A stretch of 64,000 bases of DNA, from assembly GCF_001192835.1 (NCBI RefSeq), contig NZ_DF968183.1, positions 868,001-932,000 of the forward strand, given 5' to 3'. A program made the position numbers and the translations under genes. A model generated the notes under the pieces. The model saw only the letters and a program-made list of their open reading frames with translations, was not told the origin of the DNA and made no database searches. Below are positions 1 to 8,859 of the stretch, in pieces. Each line of letters begins with the position of its first letter. Position 1 is the stretch's first letter. The DNA is from Lentimicrobium saccharophilum (GTDB lineage: Bacteria; Bacteroidota; Bacteroidia; Bacteroidales; Lentimicrobiaceae).

Positions 1-693
1 TTAGGTTATTCAAAGAAGGTTTGGGAAGCCTGCTGCAAATACCGCATCCCGCTGGTTTACGCTTCTTCGGCTGCCACATACGGATCCGGTGAGTATGGAT
101 ACCATGACCGCCACGATATTGTGGATCAGCTCAGGCCGCTGAATCCTTACGGTATTTCTAAAAATGAATTTGACAAATGGGTGCTCGGGCAATCAGAAAC
201 GCCTCCCTTCTGGGCAGGGATGAAATTCTTTAATGTTTACGGTCCGAATGAATATCATAAAGGGAGAATGGCCTCGGTGATATTCCATTCATTCAATCAG
301 ATCAAACAAACCGGGAAGGTCAGGCTGTTCCGCTCGCACCGCCCCGACTTCACCGATGGCGGTCAGCTGCGTGACTTCATTTATGTTAAAGATGTGGTTA
401 CGGTGTTGGAGTTTATGATGAACAAAAGACCACAATCAGGACTTTACAACCTGGGAACCGGCAAGGCAAGAACCTTTTTCGACCTCGCCAGAGCTACGTT
501 CTCGGCATTGAATCTTGAACCGGATATTGAATTTATCGACACCCCGGCAGATATCCGTGATAAATATCAGTATTTTACCGAGGCTGAAATGAATAAACTG
601 AGAAGTGCCGGCTACACCGGTGCTTTCACTTCGCTGGAGGATGGAATTTCAGATTATGTCCGCAATTACCTTGCAAACAACAGTTACAGGTAA
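1..693 (+). CDS. rfaD: ADP-L-glycero-D-manno-heptose 6-epimerase, 3' part
   Basis: The reading frame is open from base 1, so the N-terminal third with the Rossmann glycine motif lies outside the window; 230 residues are visible. It is an extended short-chain dehydrogenase/epimerase. SSAATYG (visible residues 22-28) carries the active-site Ser/Thr, and the YxxxK pair is Y50/K54 in NPYGISK. The stretch FFNVYGPNEYHKGRMAS and the later GGQLRDFIYVKDV are diagnostic of HldD/RfaD rather than GalE. The enzyme epimerises ADP-D-glycero-manno-heptose to the L-glycero form used for the LPS inner core, in the cytosol. It ends 2 bp before the convergent MerR gene. The family call is firm; only the start is missing. 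Confidence 0.9.
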   Translation, partial: LGYSKKVWEACCKYRIPLVYASSAATYGSGEYGYHDRHDIVDQLRPLNPYGISKNEFDKWVLGQSETPPFWAGMKFFNVYGPNEYHKGRMASVIFHSFNQIKQTGKVRLFRSHRPDFTDGGQLRDFIYVKDVVTVLEFMMNKRPQSGLYNLGTGKARTFFDLARATFSALNLEPDIEFIDTPADIRDKYQYFTEAEMNKLRSAGYTGAFTSLEDGISDYVRNYLANNSYR

Positions 694-695
694 TA

Positions 696-1040
696 TCAGT
701 CTTCAGAGAGATTTTGCTTGAGTTCCAGAAGGAAAGCCCGCATCTGCTGAAGCGTTTTCACCACTTCATGGTTGGCGGTAACATCATCCCTGTTCGCTTT
801 CAGTTTTTCCCGGGCGCCCTGGAGCGTGAATCCGCGTTCTTTTACCAGATGGTAAATCAGGTGAAAGTTATCAACGTCTTGCTTCGTGAAAAACCGGTTA
901 CCCTTTTTATTCCGGAAAGGCTTGATAATATCAAATTCTTTTTCCCAGTACCGGATCAGTGATACATTTACACCGAACATTTCCGCCACCTCCCCTATCC
1001 TGAAATAGACCTTTTCAATTTCCTTTTTCCGGTATGGCAT
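696..1040 (-). CDS. MerR-family transcriptional regulator, short form
   Basis: A 114-residue protein. The N-terminal winged-helix MerR domain occupies about residues 10-80 (RIGEVAEMFGVNVSLIRYWE, then the wing GNRFFTKQDVDNF), followed by a short helical tail with no visible effector domain or metal-binding cysteines. It therefore looks like a minimal DNA-binding member of the type common in Bacteroidota next to an M23 peptidase gene. It lies 14 bp downstream of that peptidase on the same strand, so the two probably share the promoter at 2093-2123. The target is unknown. Confidence 0.8.
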   Translation of the reverse strand: MPYRKKEIEKVYFRIGEVAEMFGVNVSLIRYWEKEFDIIKPFRNKKGNRFFTKQDVDNFHLIYHLVKERGFTLQGAREKLKANRDDVTANHEVVKTLQQMRAFLLELKQNLSED

Positions 1041-1054
1041 AAGGCAGGAAATGT

Positions 1055-2026
1055 TTAATCGAGGGTTTGCGACGGACGTTGTGAAAGTTCAATCATCTGG
1101 GCATATTCCTCGGGAGTAATGTCATTGAAGAAAAAGTTTATCGGATCAACAGCCCTGCCCCCTTTACGCACTTCATAGTGCAGGTGGGGCGAAGTAGATT
1201 TACCTGTATTGCCGACAAACCCGATAACCTGCCCCCGTTTTACCTTCTGACCTTTTTTTACGGACATTTTGGAGAGATGCGCGTATAGTGTCTCGTAGCC
1301 AAAGCCATGATTAATTACAATACAATTCCCATATCCACTCCGCGAGTACTCTATCCCGGTAACAGTTCCGTCGCCTGTGGCATAAATTTCAGTGCCGACC
1401 GGAGCGGTAAAATCAATTCCCTCATGGAACTTCGTTACCTTGTAAAACGGATCGGTACGATAACCGAAATAGGAACCGATGCGGCGCAGATCAGTATTTG
1501 AAACGGGTTGAATCGCGGGTATTGAAGCAATAAGCTCTTCCTTTCTCTTGGCAAGTTCAAAAACCTCATCAAATGACTTGGACTGAACGTATAACTGACT
1601 GGTAAGCACATCCAGCTTACGAGTGGTATTGATAATGATGTCGCTGTTTCTGAAACCTTCAAGCCTGGCATACCGGTCAGTGCCACCAAACCCCGCCTTC
1701 CTCACGGATGAGGGAATGGGCTCTGACTCGAATATTACCCGGTAAATATTGTCATCCCTGTCCTGCAGATCACTCACAACCGCCTGCACCTTGTCAAGCC
1801 GGTCATTCAAAATAGCAAACTGCAGCTTATACTGATCTATTTCCCGCTGCAAAATGCGTTCTTTGGGAGATTCTATAAAATTATATGCAAACAGCAGCAC
1901 AACCGCTGCGAAAACCATTCCGGTTGCAATTACCGACAACAGGCGAAGGAGCCTTTGCTTGAAAGTAACCTTAACCTTTTCGATTTTAAGCGACTTGGTA
2001 TTGAAATGATATCTGACTTTTGCCAT
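1055..2026 (-). CDS. M23-family (LytM) peptidoglycan peptidase, membrane-anchored
   Basis: Start chosen at the ATG at 2026 (MAKVRYHFNTKSLKIEKV), because this N-terminus is typical of the Bacteroidota family and the promoter box lies just upstream; a longer frame to 2110 would run through that promoter. The 323-residue protein has one membrane segment (about residues 33-53), a periplasmic coiled-coil-like region (55-110), and a C-terminal LytM domain with the zinc/catalytic signatures HEGIDF (HxxxD) and HLHYEV (HxH). It should be an inner-membrane-anchored periplasmic endopeptidase acting on cross-links during wall growth or division. It is followed by the MerR gene. Confidence 0.88.
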   Translation of the reverse strand: MAKVRYHFNTKSLKIEKVKVTFKQRLLRLLSVIATGMVFAAVVLLFAYNFIESPKERILQREIDQYKLQFAILNDRLDKVQAVVSDLQDRDDNIYRVIFESEPIPSSVRKAGFGGTDRYARLEGFRNSDIIINTTRKLDVLTSQLYVQSKSFDEVFELAKRKEELIASIPAIQPVSNTDLRRIGSYFGYRTDPFYKVTKFHEGIDFTAPVGTEIYATGDGTVTGIEYSRSGYGNCIVINHGFGYETLYAHLSKMSVKKGQKVKRGQVIGFVGNTGKSTSPHLHYEVRKGGRAVDPINFFFNDITPEEYAQMIELSQRPSQTLD

Positions 2027-2092
2027 AGAGCAAAGAAAAAAATTGTAATCAGGTGAAAGGCAGATTATTGGTTTGTTTTTCCCGGGGGACTG

Positions 2093-2123
2093 CAAAATTA
2101 ACATTTTCAATTAAATTTGCAAA
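2093..2123 (-). promoter_or_regulatory. Bacteroidota-type promoter for the M23/MerR pair
   Basis: Read on the minus strand, TTTG (2123-2120) is followed after exactly 19 nt by TAATTTTG (2100-2093), a full match to the Bacteroidota sigma-ABfr consensus TTTG-N19-TAnnTTTG. Transcription would start about 60 nt upstream of the ATG at 2026. Confidence 0.65.
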
Positions 2124-2180
2124 CCTTTTGCTTGTTAAAAATCTATAATCACAAGACCCGTTTTCAACTTAAAAATACAC

Positions 2181-4802
2181 ATGAACGCTCAGCAGACCAG
2201 ACAGATTTTTCTTGATTTCTTTGAAAAAAAATCCCACCATATCGTTTCTTCGGCACCCATGGTGATCAAGGACGACCCTACCCTGATGTTTACCAATGCC
2301 GGCATGAACCAGTTCAAGGATATCTTCCTGGGCAATTCACCGGTAAAGTTTCCGCGCATCGCCAACACGCAGAAGTGCCTGAGGGTTTCAGGAAAACACA
2401 ACGACCTCGAAGAAGTCGGACACGACACCTATCACCACACTATGTTTGAAATGCTTGGCAACTGGTCGTTCGGTGATTATTTCAAGAAAGACGCCATCAA
2501 CTGGGCTTGGGAACTGCTCACCGAAGTTTATAAGATCGACAAGGACCGGTTATATGTGACCATTTTCGGCGGCGATGAGGGCGATAATCTTCAACCGGAC
2601 ATGGAAGCGCATGATCTTTGGAAAGCGCATGTTCCCGAAAACCGTATTCTCAGGGGAAACAAAAAAGATAACTTCTGGGAAATGGGCGACAGCGGTCCCT
2701 GTGGTCCCTGTTCCGAAATCCATGTTGATATACGGGATAAGAAAGAAAGGGCTGAAGTTGACGGCGCCACCCTGGTGAACACCGGAGACCCTAAAGTAAT
2801 TGAAATCTGGAACCTGGTGTTTATGGAGTTCAACCGCCTGGCCAACGGAAACCTTCAACCGCTGCCGGCAAAGCATGTTGATACAGGCATGGGCTTCGAA
2901 CGTCTCTGTATGGTTTTGCAGCAAAAGCAATCCAACTACGACACCGATATCTTTCAACCGCTTATAGGAAAAATAGCTGATATCAGTGGAATCCGTTATG
3001 GCGCTGCCGATAAAACCGATATTGCCATGCGCGTGATAGCCGACCATGTGAGGGCTATTGCCTTTGCCATTGCCGACGGGCAGCTGCCATCCAATAACAA
3101 AGCCGGTTACGTAATAAGACGCATCCTGAGAAGGGCGGTGAGATACGGCTTTACTTTCCTGAAAATGGACGAGCCCTTTATTTACAAACTCATTCCTGTG
3201 CTCAGCGAACAAATGGGGGCTTACTTCATCGAACTCAAAAGTCAGCAAACACTGGTCGAAAAAGTAATTCATGAAGAAGAAGCCTCTTTCCTCAGAACGC
3301 TTTCTCACGGAATAACAAAATTCAACAATTATATTGATTCAAATCCGGGAAACACACTTGTAGATGGTGCCTTTGCCTTTGAACTTTACGATACCTATGG
3401 CTTCCCGATTGACCTCACCGGCCTGATGGCCCGTGAACACGGTAAAGAGGTTGATATGGCCGGATTCAGCAAAGGCCTTGAACTTCAGAAGGAAAGATCA
3501 AGAAAAGACGCCAGCATTGAGGTTGAAGACTGGATTGTGCTTGATGACAAAGCCGCTGAAACATTCGTAGGTTACGACACGTTGTCAGTCGCAACTAAAA
3601 TCACCCGCTATCGCAAGGTGCGCACCAAAGGAAGGGATGCTTACCAGATTGCCCTTGCCAGTACCCCTTTTTATGCCGAATCGGGTGGTCAGGTCGGCGA
3701 CCGGGGAACGCTGAAATCCGGAGACCAGATTATTCCGGTACTTGACACAAAAAAAGAAAACAACCTTATCATCCACCTGACCGAAGCAATCCCTGCCGAT
3801 CCTGCTGAAAGCCTTGTGGCAACCGTATCGGAAGCAGCAAGAACAGACACTGCCAATAATCACTCTGCCACACACCTGCTTCATCACGCATTGCGTAACG
3901 TTATCGGCACTCATGTTGAACAAAAGGGCTCATATGTGCATCCGGATTATTTGAGGTTCGACTTCTCGCATTTCCAAAAAGTAACTGAAGAAGAGATTCA
4001 TGAGATTGAAAAACAGGTAAACAGGATGATACGGCAGAATCTCGTATTGGATGAAATGCGCGACATGCCCTTTGACAAAGCAAAAGAAGCCGGGGCGCTT
4101 GCCCTCTTCGGGGAAAAGTACGGAGATTCGGTAAGGGTCATCCGGTTTGGCAATTCTGTTGAATTATGCGGGGGAACCCATGTGCATGCTACCGGTCAGA
4201 TCGGGTTGTTCAAAATTACATCCGAATCGGCCATCGCCGCCGGTGTACGCAGAATTGAAGCGATCACTGCAGGAAAAGCGGAAGCGTTTTATGATCACCA
4301 GTTGTCGTTGATCAGCGAAATCAAAGAACTGGTAAAAAACCCCGTTGATCCGGTTAAAGGCCTCAGAAACCTGCTTGAAGAAAATCAGAAACTGCGGGCA
4401 CAGCTGGAGCAAATTTCGATGGAAAAAGTGAACGAACTTTACCATCAGCTGATGGCCGGAAGCCGGGATATAAACGGGTGCAGGCTGATCACCGGAAAAG
4501 TAAACCTGGATGCCGGCTCTGCCAAAGATCTTGCTTTCCGGCTGATGGATGCTTCCGACAATCACCTTATTATATTGGGAACCCTGCATGATGATAAACC
4601 GGGAATTACCGTAGCCATCTCAGGACCGCTTGTAAATACCGGAAAATACAACGCTGCAGCAATTGTAAAGGAACTCGCAAAAGAGATCAGTGGCGGTGGC
4701 GGCGGGCAACCGCATTATGCTACCGCAGGCGGTAAAAACCCCGGAGGAATTGAAAGCGCCCTGGGGAAAGCCGCTTCACTTGTTGCCGGCTTAGCCTCAT
4801 GA
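2181..4802 (+). CDS. alaS: Alanine--tRNA ligase
   Basis: 873 residues, normal full length for AlaRS. The class II catalytic core is at about 1-250 (TNAGMNQFKDIFLG early), and the tRNA-recognition region follows to about 450. The editing domain carries the zinc-site motif HSATH near residue 561 and CGGTH near 663, both intact, so hydrolysis of mischarged Ser/Gly-tRNA is expected. The C-terminal C-Ala/DHHA1 domain ends with the glycine-rich GGGGGQPHYATAGG. It charges tRNA-Ala in the cytosol. It stands alone, divergent from the M23 gene. Confidence 0.97.
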   Translation: MNAQQTRQIFLDFFEKKSHHIVSSAPMVIKDDPTLMFTNAGMNQFKDIFLGNSPVKFPRIANTQKCLRVSGKHNDLEEVGHDTYHHTMFEMLGNWSFGDYFKKDAINWAWELLTEVYKIDKDRLYVTIFGGDEGDNLQPDMEAHDLWKAHVPENRILRGNKKDNFWEMGDSGPCGPCSEIHVDIRDKKERAEVDGATLVNTGDPKVIEIWNLVFMEFNRLANGNLQPLPAKHVDTGMGFERLCMVLQQKQSNYDTDIFQPLIGKIADISGIRYGAADKTDIAMRVIADHVRAIAFAIADGQLPSNNKAGYVIRRILRRAVRYGFTFLKMDEPFIYKLIPVLSEQMGAYFIELKSQQTLVEKVIHEEEASFLRTLSHGITKFNNYIDSNPGNTLVDGAFAFELYDTYGFPIDLTGLMAREHGKEVDMAGFSKGLELQKERSRKDASIEVEDWIVLDDKAAETFVGYDTLSVATKITRYRKVRTKGRDAYQIALASTPFYAESGGQVGDRGTLKSGDQIIPVLDTKKENNLIIHLTEAIPADPAESLVATVSEAARTDTANNHSATHLLHHALRNVIGTHVEQKGSYVHPDYLRFDFSHFQKVTEEEIHEIEKQVNRMIRQNLVLDEMRDMPFDKAKEAGALALFGEKYGDSVRVIRFGNSVELCGGTHVHATGQIGLFKITSESAIAAGVRRIEAITAGKAEAFYDHQLSLISEIKELVKNPVDPVKGLRNLLEENQKLRAQLEQISMEKVNELYHQLMAGSRDINGCRLITGKVNLDAGSAKDLAFRLMDASDNHLIILGTLHDDKPGITVAISGPLVNTGKYNAAAIVKELAKEISGGGGGQPHYATAGGKNPGGIESALGKAASLVAGLAS

Positions 4803-4813
4803 AAGTATTTTTG
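4783..4813 (+). promoter_or_regulatory. Candidate promoter for the MerR/B12 regulator
   Basis: TTG at 4783-4785 is followed after 20 nt by TATTTTTG (4806-4813), matching TAnnTTTG. It overlaps the alaS stop codon and would give a leader of about 100 nt before the ATG at 4921. Confidence 0.4.
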
Positions 4814-4920
4814 CAGCACCTGACCCATCTTCCGCATTTTTGTATCACTTTCAACGCTTAAAAATTAAACAATTTATCAACGAACATTGTTATTAAGACG
4901 ATTAGAAAGTCAGACACAAA

Positions 4921-5829
4921 ATGTTTTACACAGCACAACCCATGATAAGGTACTCAATCAAAGATCTGGAAAAACTTACCGGCATCAAGGCCCACACGAT
5001 CCGGATCTGGGAGAAAAGGTATCAACTGATAGAACCTGAGAGAACATCGACCAACATCAGGTACTATTCTGACAACGACCTGAAAAAATTGCTGAACGTC
5101 TCCATACTTAACCGCAATGGTCTTAAGATTTCCAACATTGTCAATATGGGCAATGAGGAAATAAACGAAAGGATCATGGAGATATCAGAGACTTCCTACG
5201 ATCACGACAACCAGATTGAACAACTTATTGTTGCCATGATCGATTTTGATGAAGTCAGGTTTGAACGGGTGCTCACTACTTCTATCATCAAATCGGGATT
5301 TGACGATACTGTTATCAACCTGCTTTATCCCTTCTTTGAAAAGATTGGCATACTCTGGCAGATCGGCACCATATTTCCGGCCCAGGAACATTTTGTCTCC
5401 AATATTATCAGACAAAAACTGATCATCGCGATCGACGGACAGAACAACCCGCTGAAACCGGATACCAAATGCATACTGATGGCCCTGCCATCCGGAGAGT
5501 GGCATGAATTGGGACTGTTATTCTATTATTACCTTGCCAGGAAAGCTGGATTACGGGTTATTTACCTGGGGCAGTCGGTTCCCTTTGAAGATCTCATCGA
5601 AGTGAGCAGGAAACAAACCGTTGATCTTTTCTTTACTTCCATGACAACCCCTCTGACCCAGAAAAAGTATTCCGAATATATCCAGCAGTTATCTCTGGCT
5701 TTCAGCGAAAAGCAGGTATTTGTTACAGGCTATCAAACAAAGGAATATCCTGTTGAGCTGCCCGGGAATGTCATCAGGATTGAATCACCCGAGCATTTCA
5801 CGGAAATGCTGAAATCGCTTCATTCCTGA
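4921..5829 (+). CDS. MerR-family regulator with cobalamin-binding domain (CarH/LitR-like)
   Basis: 302 residues. The MerR winged helix is at about 9-78 (YSIKDLEKLTGIKAHTIRIW, wing NIRYYSDNDL). A B12-binding helical cap follows at about 90-170, then a Rossmann B12-binding fold at about 180-300. The cap has W followed by nine residues and EHF, where light-sensing CarH proteins have Wx9EHE. The lower-ligand motif (E/D)xHxxG is present as EWHELG. Known relatives are repressors released by light or by loss of adenosylcobalamin. Light or B12 response here is inferred; the EHF variant leaves open whether photochemistry is retained. The start could be the second Met (residue 8). Confidence 0.82.
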   Translation: MFYTAQPMIRYSIKDLEKLTGIKAHTIRIWEKRYQLIEPERTSTNIRYYSDNDLKKLLNVSILNRNGLKISNIVNMGNEEINERIMEISETSYDHDNQIEQLIVAMIDFDEVRFERVLTTSIIKSGFDDTVINLLYPFFEKIGILWQIGTIFPAQEHFVSNIIRQKLIIAIDGQNNPLKPDTKCILMALPSGEWHELGLLFYYYLARKAGLRVIYLGQSVPFEDLIEVSRKQTVDLFFTSMTTPLTQKKYSEYIQQLSLAFSEKQVFVTGYQTKEYPVELPGNVIRIESPEHFTEMLKSLHS

Positions 5830-6238
5830 CGGTGCCCTTAACTGTTATATAAATCTTCCCTGATTAATCCTTTTTCGTTTAGGATTTACACCCAGTTTAC
5901 ATTGATTTGTAAACGATTCTTCAAGGCGTGTTTCAGTTACTGTGCATTTTTATCTTTCATCATTTTAAGGAAGCCGGATACCGGGATTTCAGGATACCGA
6001 CATCCTGACATGACAGGAATTCAGCTGTATTCTGTATCCTCATAAACAAACGTAATCAATACATTTTCAAACAATTAGAACACATAATAAAATTTATCAT
6101 TATCTATAATAACCTTTCTAATAAATTTCTGGCCCAAAATGGTGCACTTTTTTTCAGGGAGAACAACGTTCGTTTTTTAATATAATCTAATAATAACGTT
6201 GATTCAGGCAATACAGTAAAACTATCCGGCACAATATT

Positions 6239-6271
6239 CCCGTTTCAGGACATACCATGTCCTGAAACGGG
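6239..6271 (+). terminator. Perfect 15-bp hairpin inside the MerR-sigma intergenic region
   Basis: Arms 6239-6253 (CCCGTTTCAGGACAT) and 6257-6271 are exact reverse complements with a 3-nt loop, followed by CCATTTTTA. It looks like an intrinsic terminator but lies 410 bp after the MerR stop codon, so it would end either a very long 3' UTR or a separate small transcript. Confidence 0.55.
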
Positions 6272-6413
6272 CCATTTTTATGTAAAATTTTTGTTTAACA
6301 TTTTATTCTCAAACAATAAACATTTGTAAAAAATTGTTTAACGTTTCTAATTAACTGTTTATCAATTACTTTAAATAATTTGATTCAAGTCATGAAAATT
6401 TTAAATGTTAAAA

Positions 6414-6446
6414 TTGCATTAAAACGAAGGTTTGTGTTTAATTTTG
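6414..6446 (+). promoter_or_regulatory. Candidate promoter for the ECF sigma gene
   Basis: TTG (6414-6416), 22 nt, then TAATTTTG (6439-6446), an exact TAnnTTTG -7 box. The predicted start lies about 40 nt before the ATG at 6493. The spacer is slightly long for the consensus. Confidence 0.45.
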
Positions 6447-6492
6447 CATCATGTTTGTTAAACATATTTTACCAATCTAAAGCCAAGATATC

Positions 6493-6999
6493 ATGACAGC
6501 AATTGAGTTCAGCCACAAACTTATTAGTCTACACGACAACCTTTCCTATTTTGCCAACACTTTAACCAACAATCGCGAAGAGGCGAAAGACCTGATTCAG
6601 GATACATATCTGAAAGCGCTCACGCACATGGATAAATTTGAAAGTGATACCAATCTGAAAGCATGGACTTATACCATCATGAAGAACACTTTCATCAACA
6701 ACTACCGCAGGAATCAGAAAGCAAACACCATAGTTGACAACACCGAGGATTTGTATTACCTCAACATTCCCAGGAAATCCGACTTTGTTTCACCCGAATC
6801 GGAAATCAGCACCAAGGAAATAAAAGCGGGGATTGCAAAACTTGAAACGGATCAGCGCCTGCCTTTCGAAATGCATACCGAGGGCTACAAATACAAGGAG
6901 ATTGCCGAAAACTTAAACCTTTCAATAGGCACGGTGAAAAGCAGGATTTTCTTCACCCGCAAGAAACTTATGGAATCTCTGAAAGAGTTTCAGAGTTAA
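6493..6999 (+). CDS. ECF-type RNA polymerase sigma factor
   Basis: 168 residues with region 2 at about 12-78 (REEAKDLIQDTYLKAL, then NLKAWTYTIMKNTFINNYRR) and region 4 at about 110-160 (LPFEMHTEGYKYKEIAENL, then LSIGTVKSRIFFTRKKL). No anti-sigma gene is adjacent. In many Bacteroidota a sigma factor of this kind follows a MerR/B12 regulator and drives carotenoid genes; here the regulator is upstream across 663 bp, but no carotenoid gene is in the window. Light or oxidative-stress control is therefore inference from context. Confidence 0.9.
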   Translation: MTAIEFSHKLISLHDNLSYFANTLTNNREEAKDLIQDTYLKALTHMDKFESDTNLKAWTYTIMKNTFINNYRRNQKANTIVDNTEDLYYLNIPRKSDFVSPESEISTKEIKAGIAKLETDQRLPFEMHTEGYKYKEIAENLNLSIGTVKSRIFFTRKKLMESLKEFQS

Positions 7000-7022
7000 A
7001 CAAAATAAAATCTGCATCGGAG

Positions 7023-7052
7023 CCGGGTACTGTTTAGTATCCGGTTTTTTTT
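7023..7052 (+). terminator. Intrinsic terminator of the ECF sigma gene
   Basis: Stem CCGGGTACT (7023-7031) with AGTATCCGG (7036-7044), one G-T pair, loop GTTT, then eight T residues. It lies 23 bp after the sigma stop codon. Confidence 0.85.
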
Positions 7053-7090
7053 ATTCAACCCGACACAAAAGGGGAAAAAGCAGACTTAGC

Positions 7091-7122
7091 AGAGAGTGTG
7101 TGTATGTGAGTGTGAGTGAGAG
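7091..7122. repeat. GT/GA-rich simple repeat
   Basis: A run of alternating AG and GT dinucleotides between the convergent sigma factor and histidine kinase genes. No further function is seen. Confidence 0.6.
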
Positions 7123-7143
7123 AAAAAACGGCAAATTAAATAT

Positions 7144-8064
7144 TCAGGTTGGCTGACTCTGCTTATCCGCAACCTGGCAGGGAAGTGTAAAATAAAATAC
7201 TGAACCGGCTCCCGGTTTCGACTCAGCCCACATTTCCCCTCCCATCAATTCAACAAATTTCTTCGAAAGTGTAAGCCCCAGTCCGATTCCCCCGTAATTT
7301 CTGTTATGCCCTTCCTCAACCTGCCTGAATTTCTGAAACAGTACATCCAGTTTCTCCTGGGGGAAGCCGATGCCTGAATCCCTGACATAAAACTCAACCA
7401 TGCTGTTATCGCGAAACTGATAACCCACCTCAATAAAGCCTTCATTGGTATACTTCAGCGCATTCTCTATCAGATTATATAAGGTTTGCCTGAGTTTACG
7501 CTCATCGGTCATTATTGTAAATGAATGGTCCTTATTCGCCTTCTGCATCCGGATATTGATATGCTCCTTACCTGAAAGGCCTTTTTCAAGATTAAAGAAA
7601 GTTATCAGGCTCATCAGCACTTCATTAATCTGACAAGGTTCACGTTGCATGATGATCAACCCGGATTCTATCTGGGCAATATCAAAGATTTCCCCCATCA
7701 GATCAAGCAATTTGTTGCTGTTATTGTGAATGATGCTTATAAACTGCCGGCGTTCTTCTTCTTCAGGACCTGAATCAAGCAGCAGGGAGGAAAAACCCAT
7801 AATTGCATTCAGGGGGGTTCTTATCTCGTGCGACATATTGGCAAGAAATGCAGACTTCAGTTTATCTGATTCCTCGGCTTTTTCCTTGGCTTTCCGCAAT
7901 TCTTCCTGTGTATTGAGAATCGATTTATTCTGATCGCTCAGCAGTTTGATCATGCGGTTTTTCTCACGGGAAGCCCTTAAATAATAAATCAGCACTCCGC
8001 CAAGGATCATCAGTGCCAACAGAATAGTAATCAGAAAATAATAAAATGGAATTTCGCTTGCCAT
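7144..8064 (-). CDS. Membrane-anchored sensor histidine kinase without an evident sensor domain
   Basis: 306 residues. One transmembrane segment lies at about 7-29, then a coiled coil (35-68), then HisKA with the phospho-acceptor His in MSHEIRTPLN (about residue 79). The HATPase_c domain has N box NLIENALKYT, G1 DSGIGFP and G2 GIGLGLTLSK. There is no periplasmic or PAS domain, so the input is unknown and may come from a partner protein. No response regulator is adjacent. It is monocistronic and convergent with the sigma gene. Confidence 0.9.
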   Translation of the reverse strand: MASEIPFYYFLITILLALMILGGVLIYYLRASREKNRMIKLLSDQNKSILNTQEELRKAKEKAEESDKLKSAFLANMSHEIRTPLNAIMGFSSLLLDSGPEEEERRQFISIIHNNSNKLLDLMGEIFDIAQIESGLIIMQREPCQINEVLMSLITFFNLEKGLSGKEHINIRMQKANKDHSFTIMTDERKLRQTLYNLIENALKYTNEGFIEVGYQFRDNSMVEFYVRDSGIGFPQEKLDVLFQKFRQVEEGHNRNYGGIGLGLTLSKKFVELMGGEMWAESKPGAGSVFYFTLPCQVADKQSQPT

Positions 8065-8226
8065 CTTGATTTTTCAATACTGGATAACTGAATAATAAAG
8101 TAAACCATTTGCCTGATTAATACAGGCCCCGGGCACAGGATTACAATGCCGCACTTTTCATCAAATTTAATGCTAATATTTCGATTCGCTGAAAAAACGT
8201 GAAAATAATTCCTCTGGGCATCCGTA

Positions 8227-8859
8227 TCAGGGAGTAATTGTATGCGTTCCCGGCGGATAATCCCCGAGGATCAGCTTGTACAGCAATTCAAAATGATCAG
8301 GAATATTAACAAAATCAAGACGGTTAGCATCAATAATCAGGATCCGCATACCGGTCTGCTGCCGGATATAATCAAAATAGCCGCTCTGAATTTTTTCGAG
8401 ATATGCCGGTTCAATATCCATCTCGTACGAACGTCCCCTCTGGATGATGTTTGATTTTAGCCGCTCAACAGAAACATACAGATAAACCAGTAAATCAGGC
8501 TTTGGAATCGAAAGATTTATAATATTGAACAATCTGGCATAAAGCGCATACTCATCATCGGCAAGGGTTTTACGGGCGAAAATCAGCGACTTGGTGATAA
8601 AATAGTCAGAAATGGTGAGGGGCCTGAAAAGGTCGGTTACCGACAATTCATTTTTTAACTGTTGAAACCGGCTCGCCAGAAATGAAAGCTCCAGCGGAAA
8701 AGCATATTTTGACGGATCGCGGTAAAATTTCGGCAGGAAGTCGTTATCCTCAAACTGCTCAAGGATCAGCCTGGCGTTCAGTCTTTCTGAAAGCATCGTT
8801 GCCAGAGAAGTTTTCCCGGCGCCTATGGTACCTTCTATTGCTATAAAATTATATTTCAT
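8227..8859 (-). CDS. Deoxynucleoside kinase
   Basis: 210 residues of the dNK/dGK-dAK family. The P-loop GTIGAGKTSLA is at residues 9-19, and the ERLKSNIIQRGRSYE stretch supplies the Arg residues of the lid and DRS-like region. It phosphorylates deoxynucleosides to monophosphates for dNTP salvage in the cytosol; substrate preference cannot be read from sequence alone. Its start overlaps the end of folK by 4 bp, so it is translationally coupled as the second gene of a folK-dNK operon, an arrangement frequent in Bacteroidota. Confidence 0.9.
   Translation of the reverse strand: MKYNFIAIEGTIGAGKTSLATMLSERLNARLILEQFEDNDFLPKFYRDPSKYAFPLELSFLASRFQQLKNELSVTDLFRPLTISDYFITKSLIFARKTLADDEYALYARLFNIINLSIPKPDLLVYLYVSVERLKSNIIQRGRSYEMDIEPAYLEKIQSGYFDYIRQQTGMRILIIDANRLDFVNIPDHFELLYKLILGDYPPGTHTITP

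Larger units (their letters stand above)
5830..6492 (+). other. 663-bp AT-rich intergenic region between the MerR/B12 gene and the ECF sigma gene
   Basis: No open frame of convincing size. It holds a perfect 15-bp hairpin (6239-6271), two direct copies of TTGTTTAAC at 6291-6299 and 6334-6342 (43 bp apart, about four helical turns), an inverted AAACAATAAA near 6311, and a full promoter match (6414-6446). The TTGTTTAAC copies are candidate operators for the upstream MerR protein, by position only. Confidence 0.5.

Noticed and set aside
2550-3308. 252-codon open frame antisense to alaS
   Set aside because: Fully inside the alaS coding frame on the other strand; no family motif, no start signal, composition of a shadow frame.
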